Shown here piece after piece: positions 15,738-23,060 of a stretch of DNA of 32,857 nt. Position numbers and translations under genes: made by a program. The DNA comes from CAXMPK01 sp964195405 (GTDB taxonomy: Bacteria; Actinomycetota; Acidimicrobiia; Spongiisociales; ZC4RG35): assembly GCA_964195405.1 (NCBI GenBank), contig CAXMPK010000296.1, positions 1 to 32,857 on the forward strand. Direction: 5' to 3'. Numbering within the stretch: position 1 is the first letter of the stretch; each line of letters begins with the position of its first letter. Below the pieces are notes generated by a model. The model was not told the origin of the DNA, searched no databases, and saw only the letters and a program-made list of their open reading frames with translations.

Positions 15738-17126
15738 ATGAAATCCTCGCAGGCCGACGCCCTGATCCTGTTTGGCGTCACCGGAGATCTGGCCCGGAGA
15801 CGTCTATTCCCTGCGCTGTATGAGCTCGAGGCCGCTGGTGAGTTGAACATCGCGGTTTTTGGCGTGGGCCGAACCAAAGGCGACGACTCCTCTCTTCGGG
15901 GTTGGGCCACCGAGGCACTCACCAAAGCCCTCGATGATGTCGATCGCCAGATTCTCGAACGTCTTCTTGGACGACTCAGCTTCATCTCAGGTGACTATCA
16001 GGATGAAGGAACCTTCGACGAGATCAAGCGCAGGGTTGGGGATCGGAGTTGCACGGTTGCGTACCTGGCCATTCCTCCCTACCTGTTTGATGACGTCATC
16101 GAGGGGCTGGGGAGAGTCGGGTTCAATCATGAGGGCCGCGTGGTGGTTGAGAAACCATTCGGTCGCGACCTCACCAGTGCCACCGATCTGAACCAGATCG
16201 TCCATCGCCACTACCCCGAGGAACGGGTCTACCGGATCGACCACTTCCTCGGCAAAGAGGCCTTGCAAAACCTGATGGTCTACCGCTTTGCCAACACCAT
16301 CCTCGAGCCGATCTGGAATCGTCACTACATCAGGGGGGTGCAGATCACCATGGCGGAATCATTTGGTGTCGAGGGTCGTGGCAGCTTCTACGAGTCCGTT
16401 GGGGCCCTGCGCGATGTGGTCCAGAACCATTTGCTGGTGCTGTTGTCACTCCTGGCGATGGAACCGCCGGTATCTGATCGTCCCGACGCATTGCGTGATG
16501 AAAGGGTCAAGGTGCTCAGCGCGATCAGGGCAATCGGCCCGGGCGATGTGGTCAAAGGGCAATACGACGGGTACCTCGATGAACCGGGTGTCGCGCCGGA
16601 TTCGAATACGGAGACTTTTTTCGCTGCTCGTTTCGAGATCGACTCGTGGCGATGGGCTGGTGTGCCCTGGATAATTCGGGCCGGGAAGGGTATGGCCTCG
16701 ACTGTCACCGAAGCCGTGGTCGAATTCAGCCGACCGCCTCGCCTCTTGTTTGCCGACGCTTCCACAGTACCGGGCCCTAACCGTCTCGCATTCATGAGCA
16801 AGCCGGACGATCGGATCACGATGTCGATGCAGGCGAAGAAGCCGGGCTCGGAGATGGTCAGTGGTCCGGTTGACCTGGCCCTCGACCATGTTGCGAGCCA
16901 GGGTGACGGCCAGGACGCCTATCACCGTCTCCTCGGTGACGCGTTGCGTGGCGACCAATCTCTGTTTGCTCGGGAGGATGGAGTGATGGAGGCCTGGCGG
17001 ATCGTCCAGCCTGTACTTGAAGCCCAAGAAACAGTGTCTACCTATGCGCGGGGTAGTTGGGGTCCTGAGAGTGCCGACGACCTGCTCGGTGATGATTGGG
17101 AATGGATAACGACGGGCACGAAATGA
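15738..17126 (+). CDS. zwf: Glucose-6-phosphate 1-dehydrogenase
   Basis: 462 residues, the usual length. GVTGDLARRRL (13-23) is the dinucleotide-binding loop, EKPFG (138-142) follows, and the signature RIDHFLGKEA (167-176) contains the substrate-binding and catalytic residues including His169 and Lys173. It oxidises glucose-6-phosphate to 6-phosphogluconolactone with NAD(P)+, the entry step of the oxidative pentose phosphate pathway. It is the first gene of a three-gene operon: its TGA overlaps the ATG of the phosphatase (ATGA), whose TGA in turn overlaps the first possible start of nnrE. Confidence 0.95.
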   Translation: MKSSQADALILFGVTGDLARRRLFPALYELEAAGELNIAVFGVGRTKGDDSSLRGWATEALTKALDDVDRQILERLLGRLSFISGDYQDEGTFDEIKRRVGDRSCTVAYLAIPPYLFDDVIEGLGRVGFNHEGRVVVEKPFGRDLTSATDLNQIVHRHYPEERVYRIDHFLGKEALQNLMVYRFANTILEPIWNRHYIRGVQITMAESFGVEGRGSFYESVGALRDVVQNHLLVLLSLLAMEPPVSDRPDALRDERVKVLSAIRAIGPGDVVKGQYDGYLDEPGVAPDSNTETFFAARFEIDSWRWAGVPWIIRAGKGMASTVTEAVVEFSRPPRLLFADASTVPGPNRLAFMSKPDDRITMSMQAKKPGSEMVSGPVDLALDHVASQGDGQDAYHRLLGDALRGDQSLFAREDGVMEAWRIVQPVLEAQETVSTYARGSWGPESADDLLGDDWEWITTGTK

Positions 17127-17725
17127 TGTCGACTCCCGAGGTCGCCCTCGTCCGTCACGGTCAGACCGAGTGGAGCAAGACCGCGCGTCACACCGGTCGA
17201 ACCGATATCCCTTTGACAGACCTTGGACGCAAACAGGCTCGAGCGCTCGGGCGGATGATCGAGGATGACCAATTCGACCAAATGTTGTCCAGTCCGCTGA
17301 GTCGGGCATGGGAGACCATGGAGCTAGCGGGACTGGTCGGCCAGGCCGTCGCTTCCAGCGATCTTGTCGAGTGGGATTATGGAGAATATGAGGGTCTGTC
17401 CACCGTCGAGATTCGACTTGATCATCCCGGTTGGACGGTTTGGACCCACCCCATCATTGGCGGAGAGTCGATCGAAGATGTCTCGGTCCGGGCCGATCTA
17501 GTTATCAGCTCTCTCCTCGAATCCGAAGGCTCAACCGTCCTGTTCGCCCATGCCCACATCCTTCGCATCCTGGCGGCAAGGTGGATGGGTCTGTCACCGG
17601 AGGCCGGAGCTGCGCTGTCCCTGGACACGGCCACCCTCTCCACACTGGGTTGGGAACGGGAGAATCGGGTGATTCGTACCTGGAACGTCATGTGCCCTAT
17701 CCACTCGGGAGACTCGTTTCTGTGA
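17123..17725 (+). CDS. Histidine phosphatase-family protein
   Basis: 200 residues of the phosphoglycerate-mutase-like superfamily. LVRHGQTEW holds the phospho-acceptor His12 (RHG motif), SSPLSRAWETMELAGL carries the conserved arginine, and FAHAHILRILAARW carries the second catalytic His. Substrates in this family vary widely, from sugar phosphates to small phosphorylated metabolites. The ATG at 17123 overlaps the zwf stop by four bases (ATGA), indicating translational coupling, so a role next to sugar-phosphate metabolism is plausible but unproven. A TTG-started extension to 17096 lies inside zwf and is not favoured. Confidence 0.87.
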   Translation: MMSTPEVALVRHGQTEWSKTARHTGRTDIPLTDLGRKQARALGRMIEDDQFDQMLSSPLSRAWETMELAGLVGQAVASSDLVEWDYGEYEGLSTVEIRLDHPGWTVWTHPIIGGESIEDVSVRADLVISSLLESEGSTVLFAHAHILRILAARWMGLSPEAGAALSLDTATLSTLGWERENRVIRTWNVMCPIHSGDSFL

Positions 17726-18456
17726 CGGTGACACATTTCGTCACGACGGAGCGGACTGTGGTGCCGGCGATCACTGCCGACCAGATGCGTGAGGTCGACA
17801 GGATCGCGATCGAAGAGACCGGCCCCAACCTATTTCAGATGATGGAAAACGCTGGTCGGAGTCTGGCTGGAGTGGCAATCGACATGCTCGGCGAAGAACC
17901 GGCAGACCGTTTGGTCGTTGTGTTGTCAGGAACGGGGGGCAACGGTGGCGGTGGGATCTGTGCAGCGAGACACCTGGCTAACCGTGACATCGATGTCACG
18001 CTCGTGATCACCGATGAGTCACGGATGGGCCCGGTGCCAGCCGAGCAATTGTCCACCTATCGGGCTTCTGGAGGCCGAGAAGCGAGTCTCTTTCAACTTG
18101 ATGGTCTCCAGTTCTCATTGGTGGTTGACGCCATCATCGGTTACAGCCTCGATGGACAACCAGTGGGTACACCCTTCGAATTGATCGAATGGGCCAATTC
18201 ATCAGCCACTCCGGTGCTCTCCCTTGACGTGCCTTCCGGTGTCGACTCGACCAGTGGCGAGGCTCCTGGTGCCCACGTCGAGGCGACGGAGACGCTGACT
18301 TTGGCTCTTCCCAAGACCGGTCTGGGTGTCGACGCGGTGGGTTCGCTACGTCTCGCCGATATCGGTATTCCACAAGAGACTTATCGCCGAGTGGACCTCG
18401 AAGTGCCAGCCAGTCTCTTTGGCGACAATTGGGTGGTTTCAATTCAGTCAGACTGA
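17722..18456 (+). CDS. nnrE: NAD(P)H-hydrate epimerase (YjeF_N domain)
   Basis: 244 residues from GTG 17722, which overlaps the previous TGA (GTGA). GTG 17758 or 17761, with GGAG six bases before 17758, gives MVPAITADQM and is an equally good start. The fold is YjeF_N only; the C-terminal ADP/ATP-dependent dehydratase domain found in many bacterial fusions is absent. Family marks: QMREVDRIAI, the MENAGR helix, DAIIGYSLDG, and LSLDVPSGVDSTSGE with the conserved Asp169. The glycine loop, usually GNNGGDG, reads GGNGGGG here, so an Asn and an Asp are replaced by Gly. It epimerises damaged NAD(P)H hydrates, which fits an operon with an NADPH-producing dehydrogenase. Confidence 0.85.
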   Translation: MTVTHFVTTERTVVPAITADQMREVDRIAIEETGPNLFQMMENAGRSLAGVAIDMLGEEPADRLVVVLSGTGGNGGGGICAARHLANRDIDVTLVITDESRMGPVPAEQLSTYRASGGREASLFQLDGLQFSLVVDAIIGYSLDGQPVGTPFELIEWANSSATPVLSLDVPSGVDSTSGEAPGAHVEATETLTLALPKTGLGVDAVGSLRLADIGIPQETYRRVDLEVPASLFGDNWVVSIQSD

Positions 18457-18515
18457 TTCAACCGATTTGCTGCCGATTGGTCACTGTTTGTGGCCGTGTC
18501 GCTGGCAATCCACAC

Positions 18516-18562
18516 TTCTGTGAAGGTTATTGTGGCTATAGGCCCAGAAAATCTTCACAGAA
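18516..18562. repeat. Dispersed hairpin repeat, copy 2
   Basis: Arms TTCTGTGAAG (18516-18525) and CTTCACAGAA (18553-18562) with a 27-nt loop containing GGCTATAGGCCCAG. It differs from copy 3 by only two loop bases over the 47 bp. The left flank (GGCAATCCAC) and the right flank (CGGATCTG) are also shared with copy 3. It lies in the 216-bp gap between nnrE and cvnA, 111 bp before the cvnA start, and could act as a leader structure, operator or element boundary. Confidence 0.92.
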
Positions 18563-18672
18563 CGGATCTGATTCCCCAGACGTAGTCAATGGGTGGCCCA
18601 GGTTTCATGACCGCCGACAAACGCCGGCGAGGGTCAACGGAAAAAGGGGGTCTTTGATGTAACGTCCCACCG

Positions 18673-20376
18673 ATGACATCTGGTGAGGGTGTTCAGACCC
18701 GAGAGGAATCCGCGACCAAGCGGTCGAGTATCCCTTTCAACCTAACCCTTGCGGTCGTGCCGCTCGCAGTACTTACTCTCTTCATGGGCAGTTTCGTGGT
18801 CTGGATCCTGATCTCGTCGGACTCGTCGTCTGGATTCTCGGCAGTGGACGTGGTGGCCGTTTTTGTCGGCGCTGTCGTGTTGATCGTGACGGTTGGGTCG
18901 CTGTGGGTGATTCAGAAAAGGGGTCGCTCGCTCGCCAGACGTATCGAAGAAGTGTCCTCGGCGACAAGAAGGGTTGCCAACGAAGACCTGATTGAGCTTG
19001 TCGACGCTCTGCGCCGCCCCGACCCTGAGATCGAAGCCATTGCCCCGCTGGACCTGAATACAGACGCGCTGGACGAAGTCGGCGACCTGGCCAGGTCCTT
19101 TGAAGAACTTCACGATTCTCTCGTAGTGGTGTCAGCCAGGCAGATGAAAGCCCTCAGAGGAGGCGTGTCGAGCATCATCGTTACCTTGGCTCGAAGAAAC
19201 ACGTCACTGGTCGATCGTCAGCTCGCATTGCTCGATGAGCTGGAGTCGCGGGAGGAGGATCCAAACGTTCTCGGCGCCTATTACAAGTTGGACCACTTTG
19301 CGACCCGCATGCGCCGCAACGCCGAAAGCCTTCTGGTCCTGGCAGGTGAAGACCCGCCACGTGTTTGGGCCAAGTCGATGGAGATGTCCGACGTTGTTCG
19401 TGCGGCTGTGAGCGAGGTTGACGATTACCAACGGATTGAACTTCTAGCGTTGGAGCCGGCGCAGGTCTCTGGAGGAGCGGTGGCGGATATCGCCCATCTT
19501 CTGGCAGAGCTCTTGGATAACGCCACCCAGTTCTCACCTCCAACAGAGTCGGTGCGGGTGACGGCGCTCTTTGACATGGACGGTTATCAGCTGAGCATCA
19601 CCGACAGAGGTGTGGGCATGTCGAATTCGAGGATCGCCGAGCTGAATGAGGTCTTGCAGAACCCACCAGCTCTCGGTCTGGCGCTGGAACCAACAATGGG
19701 TCTCTATGTTGTGTCAAAGCTTGCCGAACGTCACGGCATCAATGTAGATCTGGTCCCCGGCGTTCCGGGACTCACCGTCCGGGTGATTGTCCCCCGAAGT
19801 CTCCTCGAGAGGAAGATGTCGAAACCGCCGATACAAAGACAGCTGGGCGCCCATCTGCAAGAGAGTGCTTTCGCCTCGCCCGGAGAAGGGTCGGACATTC
19901 TTCTGGTCGAGTACGACGATGCCGCTACATCGGAGTATGTGTTCGCCAGGACTCGCCGGGCTCCGGATTTCGAAGAACAGCCTCAACCTGTGGCCGTCGA
20001 CGGAGTCGATCACATCATCGATCTCACCGATCCGGCTCCCACCAACTCCCACCTTGACAAGGCCGAAGTGTTGTCGGCAGACGGCGACGGGCTACGACGC
20101 TCTCGGGAGCCAGATGCCAGCTCGAAGGACGGATCAGAATCTGACATGCTCACAGAGAATCAAGAAGCAGGTGCCTTGCCGGTGCGTCCACCTAGGCAGG
20201 TTTTTGGCGATGAATCAGCATTGTCTCCGACCATCATTCCGGGGGACAGTGCCACCGGGATCAAGTTGGCGCTATCCGCCTACGACCGAGGTCGGCTGGC
20301 TGCCACGCCGGACGAACAAGACGAGTCTGTCGATTCGGGTGACGATGAATCGAGCTTGTCGGAGGCGCCGAGTTGA
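18673..20376 (+). CDS. cvnA: Conservon sensor-kinase-like protein CvnA
   Basis: 567 residues. Two membrane segments (about 21-47 and 57-80) are separated by a loop of only about ten residues, so the large extracellular sensor found in many Streptomyces homologues is missing. A HAMP-like linker follows, then the conservon DHp-like helices (ARRNTSLVDRQLALLDELESREEDP, YYKLDHFATRMRRNAESLLVL). The HATPase_c domain has N-box LAELLDNATQFS (Asn283), G1 DRGVGMS (Asp311) and GLYVVSKLAERHGI. The C-terminal 190 residues are low-complexity and acidic, with a motif IKLALSAYDRGRLAA at 530-544. In Streptomyces, CvnA works with the small GTPase CvnD and its partners at the membrane. First gene of a four-gene overlapping operon. 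Confidence 0.9.
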   Translation: MTSGEGVQTREESATKRSSIPFNLTLAVVPLAVLTLFMGSFVVWILISSDSSSGFSAVDVVAVFVGAVVLIVTVGSLWVIQKRGRSLARRIEEVSSATRRVANEDLIELVDALRRPDPEIEAIAPLDLNTDALDEVGDLARSFEELHDSLVVVSARQMKALRGGVSSIIVTLARRNTSLVDRQLALLDELESREEDPNVLGAYYKLDHFATRMRRNAESLLVLAGEDPPRVWAKSMEMSDVVRAAVSEVDDYQRIELLALEPAQVSGGAVADIAHLLAELLDNATQFSPPTESVRVTALFDMDGYQLSITDRGVGMSNSRIAELNEVLQNPPALGLALEPTMGLYVVSKLAERHGINVDLVPGVPGLTVRVIVPRSLLERKMSKPPIQRQLGAHLQESAFASPGEGSDILLVEYDDAATSEYVFARTRRAPDFEEQPQPVAVDGVDHIIDLTDPAPTNSHLDKAEVLSADGDGLRRSREPDASSKDGSESDMLTENQEAGALPVRPPRQVFGDESALSPTIIPGDSATGIKLALSAYDRGRLAATPDEQDESVDSGDDESSLSEAPS

Positions 20377-20792
20377 GTGACGCTGCCAACAACCTGAATT
20401 GGCTTGTGCAGCGTCTCTGCCAAACCGTCCCGGCGATCAATCAGGCAGTCGTGGTTTCCTCTGACGGGCTCGCTCTCGCCAGCTCCGATGGTGTGAGTCG
20501 GGAGGCTGCTGATCGGCTCGCAGCGGTTTCGTCCGGGATGATCGGTCTCGCTTATGGCTCCGCTGGTCGGTTCGGAGCGGGTGCTGTGTCCAATGTCATT
20601 GTGGAGATGGAGCGGGGGTGGCTATTCGTTACCGGAATTCGGGACGGTTCGCTCATCTGCTGCCTGACTGAGAAGGCGGTAGACATGGGCACGATCGCGT
20701 TTGAGATGTCGATCTTCGTGCAGCGTGTCGGTGAAAGTCTGACGGCCGAGATCCGAAACGAGCTCCAGTCGACGCTGGTAAGTCCTGAGTGA
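20373..20792 (+). CDS. cvnB: Roadblock/LC7-domain protein CvnB
   Basis: 139 residues forming a single Roadblock/LC7 fold (NWLVQRLCQTVPAINQAVVVSSDGLALASSDG, then VEMERGWLFVTGI and an ending helix). Such proteins bind or regulate small Ras-like GTPases, as with MglB for MglA. The start is an unusual TTG, supported by GGAGG seven bases upstream and by the TTGA overlap with the cvnA stop codon. Gene order and the overlaps identify it as the second member of the conservon; CvnD is the presumed GTPase partner. Confidence 0.9.
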   Translation: MSDAANNLNWLVQRLCQTVPAINQAVVVSSDGLALASSDGVSREAADRLAAVSSGMIGLAYGSAGRFGAGAVSNVIVEMERGWLFVTGIRDGSLICCLTEKAVDMGTIAFEMSIFVQRVGESLTAEIRNELQSTLVSPE

Positions 20793-21163
20793 GGACTGAG
20801 GTGGGATCTCACCAGAGCGGGCGAATGGTTCGTCCCTACACGATGACGGGTGGACGCTCGGGTACCGGTCTTCCAAAATTTGCTCTTGAGGCTCTGGTGG
20901 CAGCTACACCATTTGGCCTCCGAACGAAACGCGAGTTCAGATGGGAGGTCGCCTCGATCATCGAGTTGACCCGGATGGAGACCGCCGTCGTTGAGCTTGC
21001 TGCCTTGCTAAATGTCCCGATCGGTGTGGTTCGGGTCTTGATCGCCGATCTATTCGACCAGGGTGCGGTGACAATCATCGACCCACCGTCCGAAGCAATC
21101 GCCGGCGATGACGGTCATGCCGATCTTCTCCAGAAGGTGCTCGATGGCATCAAGTCCCTCTGA
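20789..21163 (+). CDS. cvnC: DUF742 protein CvnC
   Basis: 124 residues. The RMVRPYTMTGGRSG stretch near the N-terminus is the DUF742 hallmark. The C-terminal two thirds look like a winged helix-turn-helix (ELTRMETAVVELAALLNVPIGVVRVLIADLFDQGAVTI). In Streptomyces the homologue is the third protein of the conservon, of uncertain biochemical role. The GTG start overlaps the cvnB stop (GTGA). The end overlaps cvnD by 20 bp. Confidence 0.9.
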   Translation: MRTEVGSHQSGRMVRPYTMTGGRSGTGLPKFALEALVAATPFGLRTKREFRWEVASIIELTRMETAVVELAALLNVPIGVVRVLIADLFDQGAVTIIDPPSEAIAGDDGHADLLQKVLDGIKSL

Positions 21164-21779
21164 TCAACGCGGGCCCATACCGGTCAAGATTGTGGTCGCA
21201 GGGGGCTTTGGTGTCGGCAAGACCACATTTGTCGGAGCTATCTCAGAAATCGAACCTTTGCGCAGCGAAGCCATCATCACCGAGGCCAGCGTCGGAGTGG
21301 ACGAGTTGTTCGCAGACGCCACCAAGACGAGGACAACGGTGGCCATGGACTTTGGTCGAATCAGCCTCAACAACGGGCTTATCCTCTACCTGTTCGGAAC
21401 ACCAGGTCAGAGTCGTTTTCACTTCATGTGGAACGAATTGGCCCGAGGGGCCGTAGGGGCTGTGGTGCTGGTCGACACCCGCCGAATTGAAGCGTGCTTT
21501 GCCGCGATCGACTTCTTTGAGCAGCGTGGGACTCCGTTTGTTGTCGCCATCAACACCTTTGATGGCCTGCGGATGCATGATATTGAAGAAGTGCGCTCAG
21601 CTCTGCGACTCAGCCCAGGGGTCCCTATCAAGTATTGCGATGCGCGGGTTCGTGTCGATGTCCAGGGTTTGCTCGTGGCTGTTGCCGAACATGCTCTGAG
21701 AAGGGCCAAACCTGCTGGAATTGGCCCTACGGAGACTAAAACCAACGTCGAGATGGCTAAGTCGGCACCGCCTGTTTGA
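21144..21779 (+). CDS. cvnD: Conservon Ras-like GTP-binding protein CvnD
   Basis: 211 residues. G1 GGFGVGKTTF (20-29) is the P-loop. FGTPGQSRFHFMW stands in for the DxxG region, GTPG being typical of conservon GTPases. VAINTFDG gives the NxxD guanine-specificity motif in the form NTFD, and YCDARVR is near G5. It is predicted to act as the switch of the conservon, controlled by CvnB/CvnC. AAGG six bases before the ATG sets the start inside cvnC. Its 3' end overlaps the convergent PAS-kinase gene by 23 bp. Confidence 0.92.
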   Translation: MASSPSDQRGPIPVKIVVAGGFGVGKTTFVGAISEIEPLRSEAIITEASVGVDELFADATKTRTTVAMDFGRISLNNGLILYLFGTPGQSRFHFMWNELARGAVGAVVLVDTRRIEACFAAIDFFEQRGTPFVVAINTFDGLRMHDIEEVRSALRLSPGVPIKYCDARVRVDVQGLLVAVAEHALRRAKPAGIGPTETKTNVEMAKSAPPV

Positions 21780-22893
21780 GGCCCAACGCAGTGCGTGGAT
21801 TGAAGAGGTCCGTGAGGGGCTCGGTGGGGAGACGCAGCTCGAAGACGTTCCATCCCTCCAACATGCGCTCATAGCTGACCTCACCTCCCATCTGACGAGC
21901 TAGATCTCTGCCCACAGTGAGACCTAGACCAACCCTGGCCGGTCTTGTCACCGGTCGACCTCTGCGCAGGTCACTTCTGAAGATCCGTTCCCGCTCCGAC
22001 CTTGGGATCTCCGGTCCGTTGTCGATCACGTGCAGGACCGTGTCGGGGCCGGAGGTCATCGTCTTCAACTCAATGGCGGCTCCGCCGTAACTGACGGCGT
22101 TGCTGATGAGAAGACGAAGAATCTGTCTGGTCCGTCCACGGTCGGCCCACAAAACGTCAGCTTCGCTGATTAGCGGGAGATGCTCCGCACCAGGAATTTG
22201 GGCCATGACGTCACGTGTCAGTGTCTCTACATCGATCGAGACCGGTATGAAGGGAACCTGGGAATAGCCGGCCTGAGCCGAGACGATCAGGTCGTCGATT
22301 ATTGCCTCGATGTCTCGTGCATTGGCTTCGATTGCCTTGAGAAGGCGCCCATTGGCGACGTCCGCGTTGTCATCGTTGACAAGTTCGATGATCGAGTTGA
22401 GTGGGTCCTTGATCTCGGTGCCGATGGCCTCCACGAATCGGTCTTTGCCGCTGAGCAGCGTCTCCAAACGTTCTTGGTTGGCGTGCTCGGCGGTGTCGTC
22501 TTCGATACGAAGACTGACCATGGAAGGTTGTCCTGAAACCCCCGCGACCAATGAGATCGTGACGGTCGCCCTCATGGTTCGCCCTCCAGAGGCGAGACAT
22601 CGCACCCGTGCTTTGACGGAGTGGGTCTCGCTGGCCTCCAACTCGAGCCAGGCCTGATCGAATTCTGCCTGGTCGTCGGGGTAGATGATGTCCCTCGCAC
22701 TGGCCCCCAAGAGGTGAGTTGGTTCCCCGCCGAACAGTTTGACGATTGCCAAATTCGCTTCAACGAATTCCCCCGATGGCTCGAGGAGAGCCATTCCAAC
22801 CGGTGCTTGCTCGAACGCGCGTCGTAACCAGTCGTCGGTGATGGGCTTTTCGTCACCGTTCTCGGTAGAGCGCCGACGGGCGCGAAGAATCAT
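21757..22893 (-). CDS. PAS-domain histidine-kinase-like protein lacking the phospho-acceptor His
   Basis: 378 residues, no membrane segment. Residues 23-135 form a PAS domain (WLRRAFEQAPVGMALLEPSGEFVEANLA, ending RIEDDTAEH). A coiled DHp region (about 140-200) follows, whose H-box reads AIGTEIKDPLNSI, with Thr159 where kinases have His. The HATPase_c domain keeps N-box Asn265 (LLISNAVSYG), G1 DNGPEIP (Asp291) and G2 GLGLTVGRDLARQMGG. It may bind ATP but should not autophosphorylate in the usual way. No response regulator is nearby. It lies convergent to cvnD and divergent from the second CvnA-like gene, so a link with the conservon is likely by position. Confidence 0.85.
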   Translation of the reverse strand: MILRARRRSTENGDEKPITDDWLRRAFEQAPVGMALLEPSGEFVEANLAIVKLFGGEPTHLLGASARDIIYPDDQAEFDQAWLELEASETHSVKARVRCLASGGRTMRATVTISLVAGVSGQPSMVSLRIEDDTAEHANQERLETLLSGKDRFVEAIGTEIKDPLNSIIELVNDDNADVANGRLLKAIEANARDIEAIIDDLIVSAQAGYSQVPFIPVSIDVETLTRDVMAQIPGAEHLPLISEADVLWADRGRTRQILRLLISNAVSYGGAAIELKTMTSGPDTVLHVIDNGPEIPRSERERIFRSDLRRGRPVTRPARVGLGLTVGRDLARQMGGEVSYERMLEGWNVFELRLPTEPLTDLFNPRTALGLKQAVPT

Positions 22894-22998
22894 GTCCGAG
22901 TCCCCCGGGTCAATCTAGAGCTCGCAGACATCTTCGAACCCTATCGCCGAGCGTGCCGCCGGACTGGCTTCTTGCGGCTCGGAAACAGCCTTCCCGAG

Positions 22999-23015
22999 GC
23001 AGCCAACATGGCTGC
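22999..23015. promoter_or_regulatory. Small perfect hairpin in the PAS kinase/CvnA-like divergent region
   Basis: GCAGCCA (22999-23005) and TGGCTGC (23009-23015) with a 3-nt loop, 45 bp upstream of the CvnA-like start. No T-tract follows. It may be an operator or 5' leader hairpin. Confidence 0.35.
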
Positions 23016-23060
23016 TGGAATGCCCATGAGGTTGGACTTTCCAGAGGTAGGGTTGGGGCA

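Noticed and set aside
16446..17309. Minus-strand open frame antisense to zwf
   Set aside because: Arg/Pro-rich shadow composition typical of out-of-frame high-G+C DNA.
18516..18562. Intrinsic terminator of nnrE
   Set aside because: The loop is 27 nt and no T-run follows; the loop sequence is conserved between copies, which is not expected of a plain terminator.
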